Shown piece by piece: positions 48,623 through 58,249 of a stretch of DNA of 64,000 bases. Every line of letters begins with the position of its first letter. The stretch's first letter is position 1. The stretch covers positions 658,400-722,399 of the forward strand of contig NZ_BQXC01000001.1 of assembly GCF_022836435.1 (NCBI RefSeq), read 5' to 3'. The DNA is from Nitrosomonas sp. PY1. GTDB taxonomy: Bacteria > Pseudomonadota > Gammaproteobacteria > Burkholderiales > Nitrosomonadaceae. A model generated the notes under the pieces. The model worked only from the letters and a program-made list of their open reading frames with translations. It did no database searches and had not been told where the DNA came from. A program made the translations under genes and the position numbers.

Positions 48623-49555
48623 ATGGCATATAAATCTCTATTAAAACAATTGTTTATCGCATTATTTGCGGGATTGGTTTTGTCATTTCTGATTTCTGGA
48701 AAAAGTATTGCGGCGAATCATGAAATTCAATTATCAGCGGAAGAAACGCGCGATGATGGGTTTGGCAATAAGCTGCTGGCATACAAGATGGAAAAACATA
48801 TACGTGATAACAAGGATATTACCGATCGGTACAGTCGTGATGCCACCATTCCAGGACCTACCATAGAGTTGACCGAAGGCGATACAGTCAACATATCGAT
48901 TAAAAATGAAATTCCCGATAATGGAACACCGGTACCGGGAGTCAGTAAACAGGTCAGTATACATGTGCACGGCGTTCACTATAAGATTACCAGCGATGGT
49001 ACGCTCAAAGTCATCAATATGGAGAAGGACGAAGGGTCCGGGGCTGGATTGGCAGAAACCCATATTGTTTATGATTACGAGTGGAATGTTGCAGTGGGAA
49101 CCGCTGGTACATGGGCATACCACGATCATAACTTTGAAACGCATAATGGGTCAGAACATAGAGGTCTGTTTGGAGCAATTATTGTAAATCCTATTAGCGC
49201 TCCAAGCTATGCCAAAGAATATGTGTTGTATTTGGGAGATGACGCTTTCTGGGGTATGGAAATCGATGGCAGCTCCAAAAAGCAATCGCAACACGGCCCT
49301 AATCCGACCTTGTCTGCGCAGGGAAATACGGATGTCCGATTCCACTTAATCGCTTTAGGCACGGATTTTCATACTTTCAAACTCAATGGTTATCAATGGA
49401 CTGATCCAGGAACCAATAATCGTATCAACACAGTAGCAATTGGCCCACTCGAGAAGCACGTATTTAGCATAAAAGCTAAGCACAGCGCTCAGTATGAGGA
49501 TAAGAATCTTTCTAACAAACTACTGGGTATGCGGGGTGAATTCAATGTTCAATAA
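48623..49555 (+). CDS. Two-domain multicopper-oxidase-like protein, C-terminal copper site lost
   Basis: A secreted 310-residue cupredoxin protein with a signal peptide (LLKQLFIALFAGLVLSFL, ending SIAA). Domain 1 keeps the trinuclear-site motifs His114-Val-His116-Gly and Tyr-His167-Asp-His169. Domain 2 has the fold but not the ligands: the usual HxxHxH reads HTFKLN (250-255), and the usual HCHxxxH block reads EDKNLSN (from Glu292) although the following LLGMRG is kept. It therefore cannot build a full trinuclear or type 1 site alone. The start at 48623 gives a clean signal peptide; an ATG at 48590 is in frame upstream. The next gene, 37 bp downstream, carries exactly the complementary ligands. 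Confidence 0.8.
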   Translation: MAYKSLLKQLFIALFAGLVLSFLISGKSIAANHEIQLSAEETRDDGFGNKLLAYKMEKHIRDNKDITDRYSRDATIPGPTIELTEGDTVNISIKNEIPDNGTPVPGVSKQVSIHVHGVHYKITSDGTLKVINMEKDEGSGAGLAETHIVYDYEWNVAVGTAGTWAYHDHNFETHNGSEHRGLFGAIIVNPISAPSYAKEYVLYLGDDAFWGMEIDGSSKKQSQHGPNPTLSAQGNTDVRFHLIALGTDFHTFKLNGYQWTDPGTNNRINTVAIGPLEKHVFSIKAKHSAQYEDKNLSNKLLGMRGEFNVQ

Positions 49556-49592
49556 ACGCGAAAACATTCTCATAGGTGATAAGGATAACAAT

Positions 49593-52340
49593 ATGAATAG
49601 CAGAGAAATTTTCAACTTAAAAGAGCCCGTTAGGCGATTAATGATATGCATTGTGATTGCGGCGACATTATTGACCTCATCCATGGTATTCGCGGCTGTT
49701 CATAATGTGACACTGACCGCTAAAGCATTACCGAACGGTCAATTGGGTTATGCTTTAGGTGACAACGAAGCAGCGATCCCAGGGCCCACGTTATTTGTGA
49801 GAGAAGGGGATACAATCAGCGTAACACTCAATAACAATACAAAAACAAGCGTAGGGTTTAAGATTCCGGGCCTACAGCAAAGCTCTGCTAAAGTTAAGCC
49901 AGGTCAATCCAAAAACTATAGCATTCAAGCAAAAAAAGTTGGTACTTACGCATACCATGGCAATATGGATGGTAAGGAATTACTGGGTTTGTTTGGTGCG
50001 TTGATAGTTGAAAAGGTAAATGGTCCGGTTGATCGCTTCATAGAAGCGAATGGTAATGTCACTCCTGTTATGCAATCCGATATCACCAAGCAATTTGTTT
50101 TATTCATGGTGGGGTCGACTTTCTGGGGAACTGAAATAGCAAGTGACGGCACACAAAAACCACTGTGGGCCAATCCACATCCGGGTGCAGCTGTAAACGA
50201 TATTGTGCGTTTTCATATTCTTTCAGTAGGTCCTGGACATACATTTCATTTGCATGCACATCGCTGGCTTAAAACCGACGCAAATCAAGTAATTGATACC
50301 AAATTACTGACAGAAGGCTCGGATACTCATTCCTTTACCGTTAAAGCTGGAACTGGTGTGGGTGCTGGAAATTGGCAATATCACTGTCATCTGATTGCGC
50401 ACATGGAAGCAGGCATGCATGGCAGTTTTATAGTGGGCGGAGATGGCGCTAGCGTTGTCGGTGCATCGCCCTATGGCGGCATATTGTTGGGGCCGAGACA
50501 GAGCGAGCTTGGCTTAGTTACTTTTGAAATTAGCGATGAACCGGCCAGTTGGTTTAGAAGTGCGCGTGGCGATTCAATTGTTGAGCTTAGTAAGCCGAGT
50601 GCAGAAGGTTCTCCTCTTAAAGGTGCGGATATTAAAACCAAATCCTTAGAAGTGATTGCTCCGGGCAGTAGTGTCAACTTTATCATGTCCGATACCAATG
50701 GTGTGCACACCATCAGCTCGCTGTTATGGCCGACCGGTGCGCAGCATATGCCTTTCGATCAAACCAGCGCATATCGTGGCGGTGGGTTCGTTACATTGGA
50801 TACGCCTGGGTTGTATGTATTTACCTGCAAAGTGCATCCATACATGTTTGGTGCAGTTATCGTGGATGATCCAAGCACTACTGGTGGACTTGATTTAGGT
50901 GATTCTCGAAGCAACTACACCATTGATTTGGTCACAGGCATTAAAAACTTGCCTACCAGTAGCGATTTGGCGGTGCGACTACTCAAGACATTTTTCATCG
51001 CAACTGCACCTGACAATTGGCAAGATTATTCATCCGGCCAGTGGAACGTAAAGTATCCTAATTTGCCGTTGCTTACTACGAAAGGATCTGTCAACTTATC
51101 AACGATTAATATAGACAGGCAAACACTTTCTTTAGGATCGGCGCCAGAAAAATTCGGTGTAGGGGAAGTATGGGTCAATACGCAATTCGAGAAAACGGCT
51201 GGTAAGTATAAACCAGGAACATCTACCGTAGTCGACGCTAGTACTTGGACAGTCAAACGGAAAGTTGCGTTACCGCAAATCAACAACAATAATCCGCATA
51301 ACATGTGGTCAAATCGGGATCAGTCCGTGATTTATCAAACGCAGTGGTTTGATAATAAATTTTCGATGATTAATCGTGAAACCGGTGAACTCATCAAAAA
51401 CATTACGGTAGGTTATTCACCTTCGCATGTTATGACATTACCAACCAACGATGATATCACGATTGCAATCAATGGAGAAAATGGCGTTTCGGTGATTCCA
51501 GCTGGAACAACGGATGTGACCAAAATGATGCCGACGCAGGCGCAAGGGCATATTTCTGCCAATCCGCACGGTCATTGGATCAGTGCCGATGGCTCAAAAA
51601 TTGTAACTCCCAACATCAATACCAGCGACATCGGTATCTATAAATCTGAAGGTGGCATACTTGCTCGTACACCAACTGGAAATAATGCGCCGGGTGCTCA
51701 TCCGATTGCTATTGGCATGATGCCGGATTCTAGCAAAATCTATGCAGCCAATCTGCTGCATCACACATTGACGGTATTGAATGGGGAAACGGGTGCTTTG
51801 ATTAAAACCATCGATTTGATTGCTGACTATGATCCGATAAGTGGGGATTTTAAAGATAATGATGGAAATGGCGATCCGGAAGCTTATGGCATACTGCCTA
51901 TTCAGTCGCCTGTTTCTCCGGATGGTAAAGCCGTAGTGATTGCCTCAACAGGTGGACAGATCGTCATTGTCGATACGAAGACTGACAAAATTGTCAAATC
52001 ACTACCTTGTGATCCGGGTTGCCACGGTGCAAATTTTGGTGCTAAGAAGGATGGCGGATACTATGCCTATGTCACGACCAAATTTGGTAACAGGCTCACA
52101 GTAGTGGATATCGATCCGGACGGTAATGGCGATATTAGCGATGCCAAAATAGCCGGTTATGTGTCATTGGTGGACACTGCCAGCACTGCCAAGGATGACA
52201 GTATAAGCGGCTTGCCAGGATTTGGCGGCCAAGGTGTTTTGGCTATACCTATTGTTTACAATGGCTGGGTACAAAACCTTCCAGATGTTTGGAAAGATGT
52301 ATTGACAAATAAACAGAAAGATCCATGGGTCAGTAATTAG
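49593..52340 (+). CDS. Multicopper-oxidase-like protein fused to a cupredoxin and a beta-propeller
   Basis: A 915-residue secreted protein (signal ending MVFAA). Cupredoxin 1 lacks HxH (VGFKIPG where HxHG is expected), and its second motif is Tyr-His122-Gly-Asn. Cupredoxin 2 is complete: His216-TF-His219-L-His221-A-His223 and His264-Cys265-His266-LIA-His270 with axial Met275. A third cupredoxin has its own amicyanin-like type 1 site (His372; Cys412-KV-His415-PY-Met418). From about residue 480 a YVTN/YncE-like beta-propeller follows (INRETGELIKNITVGYSPSH, IYAANLLHHTLTVLNGETGA). AAGGA lies seven bases before the ATG at 49593; longer starts overlap the preceding gene. It likely works with the preceding protein as an oxidase or electron-transfer unit in the periplasm; the substrate is unknown. 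Confidence 0.82.
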   Translation: MNSREIFNLKEPVRRLMICIVIAATLLTSSMVFAAVHNVTLTAKALPNGQLGYALGDNEAAIPGPTLFVREGDTISVTLNNNTKTSVGFKIPGLQQSSAKVKPGQSKNYSIQAKKVGTYAYHGNMDGKELLGLFGALIVEKVNGPVDRFIEANGNVTPVMQSDITKQFVLFMVGSTFWGTEIASDGTQKPLWANPHPGAAVNDIVRFHILSVGPGHTFHLHAHRWLKTDANQVIDTKLLTEGSDTHSFTVKAGTGVGAGNWQYHCHLIAHMEAGMHGSFIVGGDGASVVGASPYGGILLGPRQSELGLVTFEISDEPASWFRSARGDSIVELSKPSAEGSPLKGADIKTKSLEVIAPGSSVNFIMSDTNGVHTISSLLWPTGAQHMPFDQTSAYRGGGFVTLDTPGLYVFTCKVHPYMFGAVIVDDPSTTGGLDLGDSRSNYTIDLVTGIKNLPTSSDLAVRLLKTFFIATAPDNWQDYSSGQWNVKYPNLPLLTTKGSVNLSTINIDRQTLSLGSAPEKFGVGEVWVNTQFEKTAGKYKPGTSTVVDASTWTVKRKVALPQINNNNPHNMWSNRDQSVIYQTQWFDNKFSMINRETGELIKNITVGYSPSHVMTLPTNDDITIAINGENGVSVIPAGTTDVTKMMPTQAQGHISANPHGHWISADGSKIVTPNINTSDIGIYKSEGGILARTPTGNNAPGAHPIAIGMMPDSSKIYAANLLHHTLTVLNGETGALIKTIDLIADYDPISGDFKDNDGNGDPEAYGILPIQSPVSPDGKAVVIASTGGQIVIVDTKTDKIVKSLPCDPGCHGANFGAKKDGGYYAYVTTKFGNRLTVVDIDPDGNGDISDAKIAGYVSLVDTASTAKDDSISGLPGFGGQGVLAIPIVYNGWVQNLPDVWKDVLTNKQKDPWVSN

Positions 52341-52380
52341 TTAGTTTAAATTTACTATAAGAATAATTGTTTTCCTAATC

Positions 52381-52416
52381 ACGGCTACCAAAAAATTTTA
52401 CTGGTAGCCGTTTTTA
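52381..52416 (+). terminator. Intrinsic terminator after the copper oxidase genes
   Basis: The inverted repeat CGGCTACC/GGTAGCCG encloses an AT-rich loop and is followed by TTTTTA. It lies 40 bp after the stop codon at 52340 and should end the oxidase transcript. Confidence 0.88.
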
Positions 52417-52580
52417 TTCTGATTTGAACGCTATTTGCTGTAAAAAATCACCAATATATTTATTATTGATGATTACTTTTATACAATCGATTTGGTTTCT
52501 TTAATTTAAAGTTTTATATCTAGTTTGCGGCGCCACTTCATATCGCTCGTTAGATCAGGTATAATCTCGCACTTTGATTT

Positions 52581-52656
52581 GGGTCGTTAGCTCAGTCGGT
52601 AGAGCAGCGGACTTTTAATCCGTTGGTCGGCAGTTCGAATCTGCCACGACCTACCA
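52581..52656 (+). tRNA. tRNA-Lys (TTT anticodon)
   Basis: A 76-base cloverleaf. The acceptor GGGTCGT pairs with ACGACCT by one wobble, the D arm is GCTC/GAGC, the anticodon loop is CTTTTAA, the T loop is TTCGAAT, and CCA is encoded. Decayed phage genes lie directly downstream. Confidence 0.95.
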
Positions 52657-52681
52657 AATAGAATAAGGGGTTAGTTAAACA

Positions 52682-52930
52682 CTAACTCCTTTTTTCTTTT
52701 TGAACGTGACAAAAACGTGACAGATTCACAACATTCCCGCCACGTCCATCCTCGACTCTAGCCGCTGCAATCCGTAAATGCTCAGTAGCATACTTCGCGT
52801 AGCGATCCACCATGATCCTGGATTTCCAGTCGCCTAAAACCTTCAATTCATCGCAGCATGTGCCAGCCTGACGATGCCATGAGGCCCAAGTATGTGTAAC
52901 GCGCCGCGCTATTTGGGACTGTTTTTCGTT
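52682..52930 (-). pseudogene. C-terminal fragment of a phage-type tyrosine integrase
   Basis: On the minus strand an open stretch encodes THTWASWHRQAG, LKVLGDWKSRIMVDRYAKYA and TEHLRIAAARVEDG, the end of an integrase catalytic domain with the nucleophile tyrosine in DRYAKY. It ends at a TAG 26 bp from tRNA-Lys. An in-frame stop at 52931-52933 cuts it off upstream, and the His/Arg motif is altered, so this is a relic. Confidence 0.8.
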
Positions 52931-52970
52931 TTATTTGGTACTGGGGATTTACTGATTTAACGGTTAATTT

Positions 52971-53287
52971 TTAAAAATTTCTGATAATCAATTCGCTGCG
53001 CTTTGCTCTTTTATCACCACCACCAACCGTATAGAAAACTTCCGCTGTATTAATAGTCAGTCCATCGAATGCTTCATGCATTTCTGGGATGTCGTTTACT
53101 GAAATAATCATGCTTCCTTTGATGGATTTAGCCAACTCTGCCAATTTGGTGGTATTGATCTAACCCGAACTCGACGCCATAGCCCTCTGTGCCGTAATAC
53201 GGCGGATCGCAATAAAATAACGTGTGATCCCGATACGCACTCCTGCCATGCAAGATGCTTTCAAGCGTTTCAAATTTTGGTCGTTAT
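52971..53287 (-). pseudogene. Decayed DNA adenine methylase fragment
   Basis: Minus-strand reading gives RPKFETLESILHG, then FYCDPPYYGTEGYGVEFG with the DPPY catalytic motif. After LDQY a frameshift is needed to continue into LAELAKSIKGSMIISVNDIP and the GGGDKRAKRSELIIRNF end. The N-terminal third is missing. It resembles phage-encoded Dam-type methylases and, with the integrase fragment, marks an old prophage at tRNA-Lys. Confidence 0.8.
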
Positions 53288-53325
53288 AATAATTTCCCCC
53301 GAGTGCCTACATCTTATAAGAGGTT

Positions 53326-53805
53326 ATGAGCAGATTGAAGGTTAATTTTCATTTTCAGCGAGCTTTTACGCTGATTGAATTGCTAATTGTTATGGCAATC
53401 ATCAGTGTTCTTGCTGTCGTTGCTGTGCCTGTTTATAGCGACTATATAGATCGTGCTAGGGCCGTGCAGGCAATTACAGACATCAGCGCTATTGCAAAAA
53501 GCTTAGTTATTTATCAAATGAGTGTTGGGAAGCTTCCCGCTACTTTAGTCGAGGTTGGCGCACAAGGTTATTTAGATCCTTGGAAAAATCCGTATCAATA
53601 CCTCAATCTATCGGATCCAAGCGATAAAAACTCAAAAGGTAAGGCACGTAAAGATCATAATTTAGTTCCGATCAATTCGGATTTTGATCTATATAGCATG
53701 GGGAAAGATGGAAGAAGTGTTTCTCCATTAACCGCTAAAGCAAGTCGGGATGATATTGTGCGTGCTAATAATGGACGCTATGTCGGATTGGCATCCGAGT
53801 ACTAA
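53326..53805 (+). CDS. Type IV prepilin-like / GspG-like protein
   Basis: A 159-residue pseudopilin. The class III signal reads QRAFTLIELLIVMAIISVLA, with Ala in place of the usual Gly before the processing Phe and Glu at position +5. The C-terminal domain has YLDPWKNPYQYL and DLYSMGKDG, as in major pseudopilins of type II secretion, including the calcium-binding-like aspartates. No other secretion gene adjoins. The cyclic-di-GMP gene 20 bp downstream is on the same strand. Confidence 0.82.
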   Translation: MSRLKVNFHFQRAFTLIELLIVMAIISVLAVVAVPVYSDYIDRARAVQAITDISAIAKSLVIYQMSVGKLPATLVEVGAQGYLDPWKNPYQYLNLSDPSDKNSKGKARKDHNLVPINSDFDLYSMGKDGRSVSPLTAKASRDDIVRANNGRYVGLASEY

Positions 53806-53825
53806 TCCTTTCTCCTTTCTGTACC

Positions 53826-56666
53826 ATGCAATTCGACAAGAGCTTCCTGCGTAGTAAAGTTGCCCGAAGAATGTTGGGTTTTTTTCTGCTGGCTGCCTTT
53901 ATTCCGATTTTATTATTAGCTTATTTGTCTTATTCGGAATCGACTCAATTTTTGGTTAAGCAAACAAATATTCGCTTAGATGCAGCCAGTGATGTTTATA
54001 AGAAATCTATTTATGAAAAACTCTTGTTGGCAGATCAACTGCTTTACGATGTAATACAACGCTCTTCTGAATACGAATGGCCAAGCGATATAGAAGAACA
54101 ACTGAGTAAAAGATTTAGTGGTTTAGGGATATTACAGCTAGATGGCAGCATGACTTCCATATTCGGAAATGCAGCAAAATCACCGCAATTGAGTGATATT
54201 GCCAAAAAGCATTTATATAGTAATCAACCGCTATTGTTGACGCAATTTAACGGTGATGAAGCCCGTGTGTTGATACTTTATGCACGAAACTATTCGTCTC
54301 CTGATAAGGGAATTGTGATTGCACAACTTAATTCGGAATATCTTTGGGGACAAGCAGATGTTTTTGCTATGGATGTAAATTTGTGTGTGTATAACGAAGA
54401 TTATCTCAAAATGTTTTGCACGCAGTCGCAAATTTATCCGCCTAAAAAGAAAATCCAGGATGAAGCGCATTCCGTCAAAGGTAATTTTTTATGGAATGAA
54501 GATCGAATAAAATATTTTGCCAATTATCATGAGGTTTTTCTGCAAGCTAAATTTCTAACACCTCGTTGGCTGGTGATTGCAACACAACCTGAAATAGATG
54601 CTTTGGATTCGCTGAAGAAATTCAATACAATTTTTTGGGGTAGTGTGATTTTCACGGTACTTTTGATTCTGTTGATCAGTATGGTTCAAATTCGCCGTGT
54701 TCTGATTCCACTCGAAAAATTGGTTGATGGTATACATCGACTGGAAAGTCGCGATTTCAATACAAAAATCCCTATAACCAGTAGCGATGAATTTGGTGAA
54801 TTATCAAAATCTTTCAATGCGATGAGTGAAAAATTGGGAGATCAATTTCAGACGCTTTCAGCACTCTCAGAAATTGATCGTGAGATTTTATCGTCGCTAA
54901 GTATTGATAAAATTGTTCATGCTGTACTGGTTCATTTACAAAAAGTAATGCATGGATGCACCGTCAATATTTCAATTATTAATGACAGTTCAACGGATAG
55001 TGTGGATGTTTATGGTATTGATAATAAGGGGGAATTGTTGACTCTGCAGCGACAGGGTTTGCCAAGTAGCATCAAGCACCTTCCTGCACAGAAACCGAAA
55101 GGAAATTGGTTTATAAGAGAAATGATTCCTTTCCTCGGTGATGCTGAAAAAATAAATACAGCTGCAGCGAAACAATTTGTATTGCCACTTATTTGGAAAG
55201 ATCAAACATTAGGTTATCTAATGTTATTGATTCCATTAGAGAGTGAGCAGGATATGAATAATAAAGAATTTGTGCAAGATTACGCAGATCGGGTTGCTGT
55301 TGCTTTGTTCACAAAAAAACGTGAACTAATGCTGATACAACAAGCTCGCATTGATGCTTTGACCGGATTACCGAATCGATTGCTTTTTATTGAGCAGTTA
55401 CAAAAAGAACTAGCACAGGCTGAGCTTGCACATCAAAAATTGGCGGTGCTTTATATCGATCTTGATCACTTTAAAAAAGTAAACGATAGTTTTGGTCATT
55501 CTACCGGAGACCAATTATTATGCGATGCCGCAAAAAGATTGCAAGACAGTATCCGAGGAACCGATACGGTTGCAAGGTTGGGCGGAGATGAATTCGCAAT
55601 TATTGTTCCTCAGTTAAATTCTACACATCAAGCTAGCAATATTGCTACCCAAGCCATCAATACTTTGTCAACACCTTTTGTAATTCATGGTGAAGAAAAT
55701 ATTGTTGCAGCAAGCATCGGTATTGCTATATATCCACACGATGGCGAGGGTGTTACTGATTTGATGCGTAATTCGGATATCGCTATGTATCGAGCCAAAG
55801 AAAAGAATGGAAAACAATATGTTTTCTTTGAGGAAAGCATGAATGCTGAAGTTGTTAACAGGGCTACGATTGAAAGGGAGCTTAGGCGTGCCATCTCAGA
55901 GCGCCAATTTGTTTTGCACTATCAACCGCAAATTGATCCTGAAACCAATATCATTCATGGGGTTGAGGCGCTAGTACGATGGCAACATCCTGAAAAGGGC
56001 CTTCTTTTGCCAGGATACTTTATCGGGATTGCTGAAGATTCTGGGTTAATTGCAGAAATAGGTCAAATCGTATTGACTGATGCTTGCGCACAGTATTGTA
56101 TCTGGCGAAACGAAGGGATTCTCTTGGATTATGTGGCTGTTAATGTTTCGGTTAAGCAATTTCGCCATAAAAATTTTTTACAACAAGTAAAAACTGTGTT
56201 GAGAAATCATGCGATCCCTGCGCACTGTCTGGAGTTGGAAATTACTGAAAGTGTTCTAATGAATGACGAGCAACAAGTCCCTGAAGTATTGGAGAAATTG
56301 AAAGCATTGGGAGTTCAGCTTTCTATTGACGATTTTGGTACCGGATATTCCTCAATGTCTTATTTGGAGCGACTACCTTTTGATACATTAAAGATTGATC
56401 AATCATTTGTCAGTAAAATTGATAAACATGCCAAAGGGGGAGTTATAGCCGGAACGATTGCAGCAATGGCGCATGCGCTCGGGAAAAAAATTGTAGCAGA
56501 AGGCGTTGAAACACAAGCACAATTAGATTTCTTAAGGAGTCATCGTTGCGAGCTCATTCAAGGTTATTTTTTTAGCCAACCTTTGCCAGCTTACGAATTT
56601 TCTGAATTGTTTAGGAATCAAAATTATTCTATAAAATTCGGTCGCTTGTTTGAGTCTTCTCGGTAA
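53826..56666 (+). CDS. Membrane GGDEF-EAL cyclic-di-GMP protein with Cache, HAMP and GAF domains
   Basis: A 946-residue sensor. The first helix (FFLLAAFIPILLLAYL) is followed by a periplasmic Cache-like domain (about 40-260), a second helix (VIFTVLLILLISMV), HAMP (about 285-340) and a GAF-like domain (about 350-500). The GGDEF domain has an intact RLGGDEFAII at about residue 585, and the EAL domain has VEALVRWQHP at 713, with ESVLMN, IDDFGTGYSS and LKIDQSFV. Both catalytic signatures are intact, so it could make or break cyclic di-GMP. Pairing with a prepilin-like gene suggests control of surface attachment, which is inference. Confidence 0.9.
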   Translation: MQFDKSFLRSKVARRMLGFFLLAAFIPILLLAYLSYSESTQFLVKQTNIRLDAASDVYKKSIYEKLLLADQLLYDVIQRSSEYEWPSDIEEQLSKRFSGLGILQLDGSMTSIFGNAAKSPQLSDIAKKHLYSNQPLLLTQFNGDEARVLILYARNYSSPDKGIVIAQLNSEYLWGQADVFAMDVNLCVYNEDYLKMFCTQSQIYPPKKKIQDEAHSVKGNFLWNEDRIKYFANYHEVFLQAKFLTPRWLVIATQPEIDALDSLKKFNTIFWGSVIFTVLLILLISMVQIRRVLIPLEKLVDGIHRLESRDFNTKIPITSSDEFGELSKSFNAMSEKLGDQFQTLSALSEIDREILSSLSIDKIVHAVLVHLQKVMHGCTVNISIINDSSTDSVDVYGIDNKGELLTLQRQGLPSSIKHLPAQKPKGNWFIREMIPFLGDAEKINTAAAKQFVLPLIWKDQTLGYLMLLIPLESEQDMNNKEFVQDYADRVAVALFTKKRELMLIQQARIDALTGLPNRLLFIEQLQKELAQAELAHQKLAVLYIDLDHFKKVNDSFGHSTGDQLLCDAAKRLQDSIRGTDTVARLGGDEFAIIVPQLNSTHQASNIATQAINTLSTPFVIHGEENIVAASIGIAIYPHDGEGVTDLMRNSDIAMYRAKEKNGKQYVFFEESMNAEVVNRATIERELRRAISERQFVLHYQPQIDPETNIIHGVEALVRWQHPEKGLLLPGYFIGIAEDSGLIAEIGQIVLTDACAQYCIWRNEGILLDYVAVNVSVKQFRHKNFLQQVKTVLRNHAIPAHCLELEITESVLMNDEQQVPEVLEKLKALGVQLSIDDFGTGYSSMSYLERLPFDTLKIDQSFVSKIDKHAKGGVIAGTIAAMAHALGKKIVAEGVETQAQLDFLRSHRCELIQGYFFSQPLPAYEFSELFRNQNYSIKFGRLFESSR

Positions 56667-56714
56667 TTTAGGTATGTTGTAGGAAGAGTTATTTAGGATA
56701 ATAACGAGTGTTAT

Positions 56715-58229
56715 TCATTGGGTGAGGAACCACCCGAATAGCGTGATGAGCATGATCGCAATAATAATCAGAAAACGATTCTTTCGTTTTTCTTCAGCTA
56801 TCAAATTATCTATTTTCTTTTCCAAAGTATGATTGCGATTTTCGGTTAGAATTTGGTGTATTAGTCGAGGAAATTCCGGAAAGATAACTGCCCAGTTGGG
56901 TGCTTCTTTTTGTATGCGACTGGTTAAACCACTAAATCCGATTTGTTCTGCCATCCAACGCTCCAAGAACGGTTTGGCAGTTTTCCAGAGATCAAGATTG
57001 GGATCGAGATCGCGCCCAAGTCCTTCGATATTCAATAATGTCTTTTGCAATAACACCAATTGTGGTTGGATTTCAACGTTAAATTGTCTCGAGGCCTGAA
57101 ATAGCTGGAACAGTACACGACCAAATGAAATTTCTTTCAGTGGTTTATCAAAAATAGGCTCGCATACAGCACGGATTGCCGCTTCAAAATCATCTACACG
57201 GGTATTTTTTGGTGCCCAACCAGCTTCGATGTGAGCTTGTGCAACTCGACCGTAATCACGGCGGAAAAAAGCCAAGAAATTTTGCGCCAGATAATTTTTG
57301 TCCTGATCGCTCAATGTACCCATAATACCAAAATCTACCGCGATGTACCGCCCATCAGGGCCGACAAAAATATTTCCGGGGTGCATATCTGCATGGAAAT
57401 AGCCATCTCGAAATACTTGTGTAAAGAAGATTTCTACTCCCATGCGCGCGAGTTGAGGAATATCAGTGCCTTGCTTTTGTAATTGATCAACATGACTGAT
57501 TGGAATGCCTTTCATCCGTTCCATTACCATTACACTATTGCGACAGTAATCCCAGTAAACTTCAGGTACCATTAATAGCGGAGAATTCATAAAGTTGCGC
57601 CGTAATTGACTGCAGTTGGACGCTTCGCGCATCAAATCTAATTCTACATCCAAATGTCTTGCGAATTCTGAAACTACTTGGCGCAGTTTTAACCTTTTTC
57701 CATCAGCCCAAAGCGCTTCAGCTAACCAAGCCCCTGTATCCATAAGGGCAATATCGTGATTAATGATGGGTGCCAAATTTGGACGTAATATTTTTACCGC
57801 TACTTCGGTGCCGTCGTGTAATTCTGCAAAGTGCACTTGAGCAACAGATGCGCTGGCAGTTGGTGTCAGGTTAAACTTGAAAAAAACTTCATGAACTTTT
57901 TTTCCATATTCATGCTCAAGTATTTTGATTACTAGATTTGAAGAAAAAGGCGGAACTTGATCCTGTAGTTTTGCCAATTCATCGGCGATATCTTGCGGTA
58001 GCAGATCGCGTCTGGTTGAGAGCATTTGACCGAATTTAACAAAAATAGGTCCCAATGCTTCCAAAGAAAGCCGTAATCGTTCTCCGCGTGGTCGATGTAG
58101 TTTTCTCCAAGGAGTAATCTTTCTAATGAGTTGCTGCAAATGCTTAAGCTTGTTGTGACCTAATGCAAATTCATCTAATCCATGTTGGAAAGCAACACGG
58201 AGTATTTTAAAAAGTCGGAATAAGCGCAT
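56715..58229 (-). CDS. ubiB: UbiB family atypical kinase for ubiquinone synthesis
   Basis: Supports ubiquinone synthesis as an ABC1/ADCK-type ATPase. It contains the KxGQ motif ([16 protein letters not shown]), the A-rich loop [11 protein letters not shown] in place of the kinase glycine loop, [17 protein letters not shown] and the metal-binding VDFGIMG. The C-terminus has a membrane helix ([17 protein letters not shown]). The 504-residue length is standard. ubiJ lies 20 bp upstream in the same operon; ubiE is not in view. Confidence 0.94.
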   Translation of the reverse strand: MRLFRLFKILRVAFQHGLDEFALGHNKLKHLQQLIRKITPWRKLHRPRGERLRLSLEALGPIFVKFGQMLSTRRDLLPQDIADELAKLQDQVPPFSSNLVIKILEHEYGKKVHEVFFKFNLTPTASASVAQVHFAELHDGTEVAVKILRPNLAPIINHDIALMDTGAWLAEALWADGKRLKLRQVVSEFARHLDVELDLMREASNCSQLRRNFMNSPLLMVPEVYWDYCRNSVMVMERMKGIPISHVDQLQKQGTDIPQLARMGVEIFFTQVFRDGYFHADMHPGNIFVGPDGRYIAVDFGIMGTLSDQDKNYLAQNFLAFFRRDYGRVAQAHIEAGWAPKNTRVDDFEAAIRAVCEPIFDKPLKEISFGRVLFQLFQASRQFNVEIQPQLVLLQKTLLNIEGLGRDLDPNLDLWKTAKPFLERWMAEQIGFSGLTSRIQKEAPNWAVIFPEFPRLIHQILTENRNHTLEKKIDNLIAEEKRKNRFLIIIAIMLITLFGWFLTQ

Positions 58230-58249
58230 GAAATTAGATAAAAGAGACG

